From assembly GCA_001824635.1 (NCBI GenBank), contig MHYB01000029.1, positions 20,850 through 48,302 of the forward strand: 27,453 nucleotides of DNA, given 5' to 3'. The notes below the pieces were generated by a model. That model worked only from the letters and a program-made list of their open reading frames with translations, was not told where the DNA came from and did not search any database. The position numbers and the translations under genes are program-made. Positions 23,224-27,453 of the stretch are shown piece by piece (within the stretch, counting starts at the first letter, position 1; the number at the start of each line of letters is the position of its first letter). The DNA is from Planctomycetes bacterium GWF2_50_10. Lineage in GTDB: Bacteria; Planctomycetota; Phycisphaerae; Sedimentisphaerales; GWF2-50-10.

Positions 23224-25026
23224 ATGTTAAAGATAATCTTTGGAACAGGTATTTTAGCAGCAGCATTGATACTGGTTTCTGCTGCTGTACCAGACAACAC
23301 GAAATATCTTTCACCTTCAGCAGTGATTTGTGATAAAGCAGGCAAAAAGTTATATATTGCGGAAAAGACCGCGAATCAGGTTGCAATTTTTGATACAGTT
23401 GCCTGTGAAGTTACCTCTACGATCTCATTGCCAGGCTCCCCGGGAAGTCTTGCTCTTTCAAGCGACGGCAACTCCTTATACATAACTTTGTCGGAGCCTA
23501 ATGGCAAACTTTGCAAAATACGCACTATTAATAATAAAATTCAAGATGTTTTTAACATAGGGCACACACCCTCAGCTATCACGTTGAGTCCTGATGGAAA
23601 TCAGGTGTACGTTACCAATCGCTTCGACAACACTGTAAGTATTTTTAATACCGAAACGCATGCCGTTGAAAATATTAAAGTTGCCCGTGAGCCGTTTGAC
23701 CTAGCCATTACGCAAGATTCACAAAAACTCATTGTCACCCATCTTTTGCCGAACGACTCGGCACCCAGTAAAAACTACATATCTGCCCAGGTCTCAATAA
23801 TTGATACGGCTGCAAAAACAGTAACGAATATCAACCTTCCGAATGGTTCCGTGCTGGCTCATGGTGTTACGATCAGTCCTGATAATAAATATGCCTACGT
23901 CACTCATTTACTGGGCCATTATGATTTGCCTGCTAATCAGATCGAGCGAGGCTGGATTGTGACCAATGCGTTGAGCATTATCGATATGCAGAATAACACG
24001 TTATTCAATACTGTTTTGCTTGATGATCTTGACCTAGGGGCAGCTAATCCATGGGATATTATTTGCAGTCCTGATGGCAATTCACTATATATTACCCATG
24101 CAGGAACGGACGAGATTTCAGTTATCAACCGGACTGCTCTTCATCGGCAATTGACTGTTGCAACCAATGCCGTGTGCGATCTGGGTATGATGGCCAAAGT
24201 GGGTCGACAGAGGATAGCGACCAAAGTAAAAGGTCCTCGATGTGCAGCACTTGCAAATGGGAAAATATGGGTCACAGGGTATTTTTCCAAATCAATTGCG
24301 TCCATTGCGCCTAATGCAAAAAAAATAGATCAACTCAAGCTTTATTCGTTAGGCGATGAGCCGGTTGTGACCGATGCTCGTCGCGGCGAAATGCTTTTTA
24401 ATGATGCAACTATCTGTTTCCAACAATGGCTCTCCTGCACGAGTTGCCATCCTGACGGTCGTGCTGATGGACTAAATTGGGATCAGTTAAATGATGGCTT
24501 TGGAAATCCTAAACAAACCAAAAGCCTTCTATACAGTCATGAAACTCCACCTACAACTATAACCGGCTGTCGTCCCAATGCTGAGGCTTCTGTCCGCGGC
24601 GGCTTAGCATATAATTACTTTCAAATCCGCCCTGAAAATGAAGCTGCTGCAATTGATGAGTATCTATTGTCTTTACACGCTGTTTCCAGTCCTTATACTG
24701 TTAATGGCCAGTTCTCAAAATCAGCAATCCGTGGCAAAGCCATATTCGAGGGTGTTGCTAACTGTTCGAATTGTCATTCTGGTAAATACTTTACTAACAT
24801 GAAGGCATACAATGTGGGATCAGGAACTGGTACAGACGCCAATACTAAATTTGATACTCCATCGCTTCGTGAAATCTGGCGTATTGCCCCTTATCTGTAT
24901 GATGGAAGGGCGGTCACTATTAAAGAAGTTTTAACAAAATATAATCAAAATGATCTGCATGGAAATACATCCGAGCTTAGTGAATCAGAAATTTCAGACC
25001 TAGTTGAATATATACTTTCGCTTTAA
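23224..25026 (+). CDS. YncE-like beta-propeller fused to a dihaem cytochrome c peroxidase/MauG-like domain
   Basis: The 600-residue secreted protein has a signal peptide (MLKIIFGTGILAAALILVSA). A seven-bladed YVTN/YncE-type propeller (about 30-340) follows, with repeats such as LSPDGNQVYVTNRFDNTVSIFN and SPDGNSLYITHAGTDEISVIN. The C-terminal dihaem domain has C405-TS-CH and C514-SN-CH, with FDTPSLREIWRIAPYLYDGRA between the second haem and the end, the signature of the CcpA/MauG family. The fusion suggests that the propeller positions a substrate for oxidation or electron exchange at the haems. The ribosome-binding site is weak. It is flanked at short distance by the PD40 cytochrome and the chorismatase-like gene. 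Confidence 0.82.
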   Translation: MLKIIFGTGILAAALILVSAAVPDNTKYLSPSAVICDKAGKKLYIAEKTANQVAIFDTVACEVTSTISLPGSPGSLALSSDGNSLYITLSEPNGKLCKIRTINNKIQDVFNIGHTPSAITLSPDGNQVYVTNRFDNTVSIFNTETHAVENIKVAREPFDLAITQDSQKLIVTHLLPNDSAPSKNYISAQVSIIDTAAKTVTNINLPNGSVLAHGVTISPDNKYAYVTHLLGHYDLPANQIERGWIVTNALSIIDMQNNTLFNTVLLDDLDLGAANPWDIICSPDGNSLYITHAGTDEISVINRTALHRQLTVATNAVCDLGMMAKVGRQRIATKVKGPRCAALANGKIWVTGYFSKSIASIAPNAKKIDQLKLYSLGDEPVVTDARRGEMLFNDATICFQQWLSCTSCHPDGRADGLNWDQLNDGFGNPKQTKSLLYSHETPPTTITGCRPNAEASVRGGLAYNYFQIRPENEAAAIDEYLLSLHAVSSPYTVNGQFSKSAIRGKAIFEGVANCSNCHSGKYFTNMKAYNVGSGTGTDANTKFDTPSLREIWRIAPYLYDGRAVTIKEVLTKYNQNDLHGNTSELSESEISDLVEYILSL

Positions 25027-25075
25027 TATGTAAACTGACTAAATCAGAAAGCCTCTTGTAAAAGAAAGATCTATA

Positions 25076-26191
25076 ATGTTTTTAGACGTACGTAAAGTCA
25101 AAGGCCCTGATGCAACTGAGATCTTTATATCGGCAGTGCCAACCACATCAGAATCCGCTATCGTCCAAGCGACCGAGATATTTTCAGGTATCAAAGATGT
25201 CCTTAGTGAAAACAATGCAAAAATATTTCAGGAACGAATTTTCGGCACAGAAGATTCGTTAATGCATGCATTAATTGCAAGAGCAGAGATTTACGGTGTT
25301 CTAAACGATGGTGTTGAGCCCGCATGTCTTAAAGTACCAGTTGGTTTTAAAGGGCCCATTTCTGGTTTGCAGGTACACGCTTTTGCAGGTTATGGCTCGC
25401 TGGAAAGCGTAATATTTGAAGGCAAAGCATGCGGCAGAATATTCATCACCAACGGTAAAAAATATTTGACGATTTCGGGATTGCAAGCCGACACTGAAAA
25501 CATCGCACCAGAGGAGATAAATCAGATACTTCGTAAATGCGACGCTATTCTCAATAAATACGGCGGCAATTTCCAATGTGTACCACGGACCTGGATGTGG
25601 CTGGGTAATATACTCGAATGGTACAACGAGTTCAATGCTGTGAGGACGGCATTCTTTATCAATAAAGGGTTGATCCGCAAGGGCGTTTTAAGCAAAATGC
25701 CTGCAAGTACTGGTATAGGAATAGGTCCAAGTGGCAAAAAAAAATGTGCTGTTGATCTGGTTGCGGTAATAGCACCCATCGGCAGTATCAAATATTTCGA
25801 GTCGGGCGGCAAACAAAATTCGGCGTACGAATACGGCAGTTCGTTTTCACGTGCCTGCTCTGCTATGACACCTGCAGGCGAAACTTTTTACATTTCGGGT
25901 ACCGCATCAATTGATAAATACGGCCACACAGTATATTGCGACGATACTAATGCCCAAATCGACGCTACTGTGCAAAATGTAATTGCCATTCTGAATCAGC
26001 TTGGCTGCACACCAGACGATATCGCCCATTCACTGGCTTACTGTAAAAATGCCGAGATCGAAAAACTCTTCTGCGAAAAATATTCAAATTCTGGTTGGCC
26101 TTGTATCACAATGATCGCAGATATATGCAGAGATAACCTTCTTTTCGAAATAGAGGTAACCGCAATAAAGAAATCAGTGAATTGTAATTAG
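25076..26191 (+). CDS. RidA-fold / chorismatase-like (FkbO/Hyg5-type) protein
   Basis: The 371-residue protein has a C-terminal YjgF/RidA-type half (GETFYISGTASIDKYG...IDATVQNVIAILNQLGCTPDDI). A central block RTWMWLGNILEWYNEFNAVRTAFF resembles the chorismatase (FkbO/Hyg5) signature, in which Arg, Trp, Tyr and Glu line the chorismate pocket. It has no signal peptide, so it is cytoplasmic, unlike the three genes before it. Whether it hydrolyses chorismate is not proven, and it could be a Rid-type deaminase. It is last in the plus-strand run, 49 bp after the dihaem gene; the ribosome-binding site (AAAGA) is modest. Confidence 0.65.
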   Translation: MFLDVRKVKGPDATEIFISAVPTTSESAIVQATEIFSGIKDVLSENNAKIFQERIFGTEDSLMHALIARAEIYGVLNDGVEPACLKVPVGFKGPISGLQVHAFAGYGSLESVIFEGKACGRIFITNGKKYLTISGLQADTENIAPEEINQILRKCDAILNKYGGNFQCVPRTWMWLGNILEWYNEFNAVRTAFFINKGLIRKGVLSKMPASTGIGIGPSGKKKCAVDLVAVIAPIGSIKYFESGGKQNSAYEYGSSFSRACSAMTPAGETFYISGTASIDKYGHTVYCDDTNAQIDATVQNVIAILNQLGCTPDDIAHSLAYCKNAEIEKLFCEKYSNSGWPCITMIADICRDNLLFEIEVTAIKKSVNCN

Positions 26192-27024
26192 GCGTAATGA
26201 AAGGAACATATCAGCCGATCCGTACAAGAATTGAAATCATCGGATAGCAGGTATTGCAGTATTGTATTGCGACTACAATTATAAATATCTCAAATCCCAA
26301 AAAACTGTTTAATGCTATTTCTTAAAGTCAGCTTTAAATTCCTTCTAACGATATCTTCGGTAAACGGATGACAATTGATAGTAATTGGTGGAGCGACAGA
26401 ATGAAGTATTTTAATTGGGTACCATATTCTAAGATGCGTAAGTGAATCCCAGAAATTCAATTACCAATATTCTTGTCGGACTATCTCTCGTTAAAATGGC
26501 TCAATATTTGGAGAGCAGGCCAGTTTTCGTGAAGTACCGACATGATAAGTATTTATGAACGATAATAGCAAAATGATTTTCACCAATTTCGTGAGAAGTT
26601 ATTGCTATTCAATCTGGAATGGAACAGCAATATTATGGCACAATGTGCAAAAAAATCCATGTTTTTTGCAAGTAATACCATTCCGCTAAAAATTCAAATC
26701 TCTATTATTATAAAGATAGGTTGAGCAGTGTAATTTTAACGGATAGTTGTAGCATTCTAATTTATCGACTGCTGCACAAAATGAAGAGTATTCTGCACAT
26801 AGTGATGTGCTACACGTACTGTTTAAGTTTATAATTCAACTGTGGAATTTTTGCAATGGTCAAAGGGCAAATATCCATAACCACTATTCTAGAGGAGGAA
26901 TTATGACGTTTCATTTGCGATTTTAACTTATCCAGTGGCAAATGCAACTAAGTGCACAAAATGTATTTCGATTCGAGGTGGACGTGGTTAAGAAATGGTT
27001 TCTATTTTGAGGAGAGCTAGAGAA
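26192..27024. other. AT-rich intergenic region without a substantial gene
   Basis: No ORF of credible length lies here on either strand. It contains a fold-back of GGAATGG (26616-26622) with CCATTCC (26678-26684) around an inner 8-bp hairpin GCAAAAAA/TTTTTTGC (26647-26669). It also holds repeated TGCACA/TGTGCA half-sites (26638-26648, 26773-26783, 26795-26810, 26953-26963) and a TATAAT at 26830 without a good -35 box. AGGAGG precedes a seven-codon ORF. Confidence 0.5.
26903..26926 (+). CDS. Possible seven-codon leader ORF with a consensus ribosome-binding site
   Basis: AGAGGAGG lies 4 nt before ATG ACG TTT CAT TTG CGA TTT TAA. It is the strongest Shine-Dalgarno sequence near any ORF in this part of the window, yet it serves only MTFHLRF. 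It lies 98 bp before the next gene and could be a leader peptide or a relic. Confidence 0.25.
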   Translation: MTFHLRF

Positions 27025-27453
27025 ATGAAAAAGGTAATTGGAATTTGTGTTTTGTTATCGCTGCTGAGTATGGCAGTGCAGGTTCAGGCCGTGCCCCGTT
27101 ATTGGAAAAGTATCGGCCTTGCAGGTCAAGATGGTCTTTGGGGCACTGGTGCAAATTGGGCAGATGATATGACGACAGCGCCGCTGACTGGCGATGTCGC
27201 ATACATCTTGAATAGGGTTGGCGACTGGGAATCAATACCATGTAATTTCGCAAGCACAACGATCTCTTTGCAAGCATTGAGAGTTGGAGATGCCACTGTC
27301 GGGGGTCACGATGGTATTGCGGTAATGAACATGTCCAGTGGTACGATAACAACTACTGAGGCTGAAGTTATGATCGGCGTTGGTAGCACAGCAAAAGGTG
27401 TTCTTAACATGAGTGGCGGCACGATCACCTCCAATAATTGGTTTGTTGTAGGC
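27025..27453 (+). CDS. Secreted repeat protein, autotransporter-like MSGGT repeats (3' partial)
   Basis: The ATG is preceded by AGGAG 10 nt upstream. The visible 143 residues start with a signal peptide (MKKVIGICVLLSLLSMAVQVQA). A stretch W-x-N-W-A-D-D, typical of the first strand of such beta-solenoids, follows. Then come repeats of the form VMNMSSGTITTTEAEVMIGV and VLNMSGGTITSNNWFVVG, about 24-30 residues apart. These G-x-L-N-M-S-G-G-T-I units form beta-helices in secreted planctomycete proteins, often followed by a PEP-CTERM or dockerin tail. The gene runs off the right edge, so length and anchoring are unknown. Confidence 0.82.
   Translation, partial: MKKVIGICVLLSLLSMAVQVQAVPRYWKSIGLAGQDGLWGTGANWADDMTTAPLTGDVAYILNRVGDWESIPCNFASTTISLQALRVGDATVGGHDGIAVMNMSSGTITTTEAEVMIGVGSTAKGVLNMSGGTITSNNWFVVG

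Noticed and set aside
22869..23345. 158-codon minus-strand ORF across the end of the PD40 cytochrome gene
   Set aside because: It lies opposite clear coding sequence of two plus-strand genes and has no recognisable domain.
26637..26650. Sigma54 promoter (TGGCAC...TGCA)
   Set aside because: The GG to GC spacing is 8 bp, not the required 10 bp.
1..27453. CRISPR array, insertion sequence, rRNA or phage genes
   Set aside because: No regularly spaced repeats, transposase-like ORFs, rRNA sequence or phage structural genes were seen.

Overview
The window looks like chromosomal DNA of an anaerobic or facultative planctomycete, probably of the Phycisphaerae/Sedimentisphaerales type. This rests on several signs. 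A decayed dockerin-like tail (GCIVDFRDFADFASEWL) and a repeat-rich secreted protein at the right edge are typical of that group. So are the carboxypeptidase-regulatory/thioredoxin-like surface protein at the left edge and the secreted beta-propeller cytochromes with CxxCH haem sites. No database search was possible, so the taxonomy is inference.

Region 1 (1-2.8 kb). The 3' end of a surface protein gene converges on a minus-strand pair: a NapH-like membrane polyferredoxin and a small membrane-anchored protein. The small gene is conventionally 91 codons. Its UGA is preceded by Cys-Pro-Thr, followed by Val-Lys-UAG, and has a SECIS-sized hairpin 16-28 nt downstream. It is a good candidate for a CxxU selenoprotein.

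Region 2 (2.8-13.3 kb) is the centrepiece: a complete selenocysteine locus. tRNA-Sec and an unusual selD lie on the minus strand, and selA-selB are divergent on the plus strand. SelD is a three-part protein. It has an N-terminal six-cysteine CxC/CxC/CxC motif resembling ferredoxin:thioredoxin reductase, then the selenophosphate synthetase core, then a C-terminal AhpD-type CxxCxxxH domain. selD ends a tightly coupled run: methyltransferase, three different 2-hydroxyacyl-CoA dehydratase-type iron-sulfur subunits, their ATP-dependent activator, then selD. The leader of this operon holds a leaderless UGA-terminated small ORF, a SECIS-like hairpin, a 14-position long-range stem and an intrinsic terminator just before the first gene. 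I infer a selenium-dedicated, ATP-driven low-potential redox system that supplies or processes selenium for SelD, with selenium-responsive attenuation. This is a hypothesis from gene content and sequence motifs.

Region 3 (13.3-18.6 kb). Next to a pseudogene scrap lies a minus-strand sugar operon: polytopic membrane protein, iron alcohol dehydrogenase, deoxyribose-phosphate aldolase and FGGY kinase. It has a clear sigma70 promoter with a TTGCG/CGCAA palindrome at the start site. The divergent lacI-type gene carries a similar site over its own -35 box.

Region 4 (18.6-26.2 kb). lacI is followed at short spacing by four plus-strand genes: a secreted beta-propeller, a PD40 propeller dihaem cytochrome, a YncE-like propeller fused to a dihaem peroxidase-type cytochrome, and a RidA/chorismatase-like protein.

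Region 5 (26.2-27.45 kb). An AT-rich, structure-rich intergenic stretch precedes the truncated start of a secreted repeat protein.
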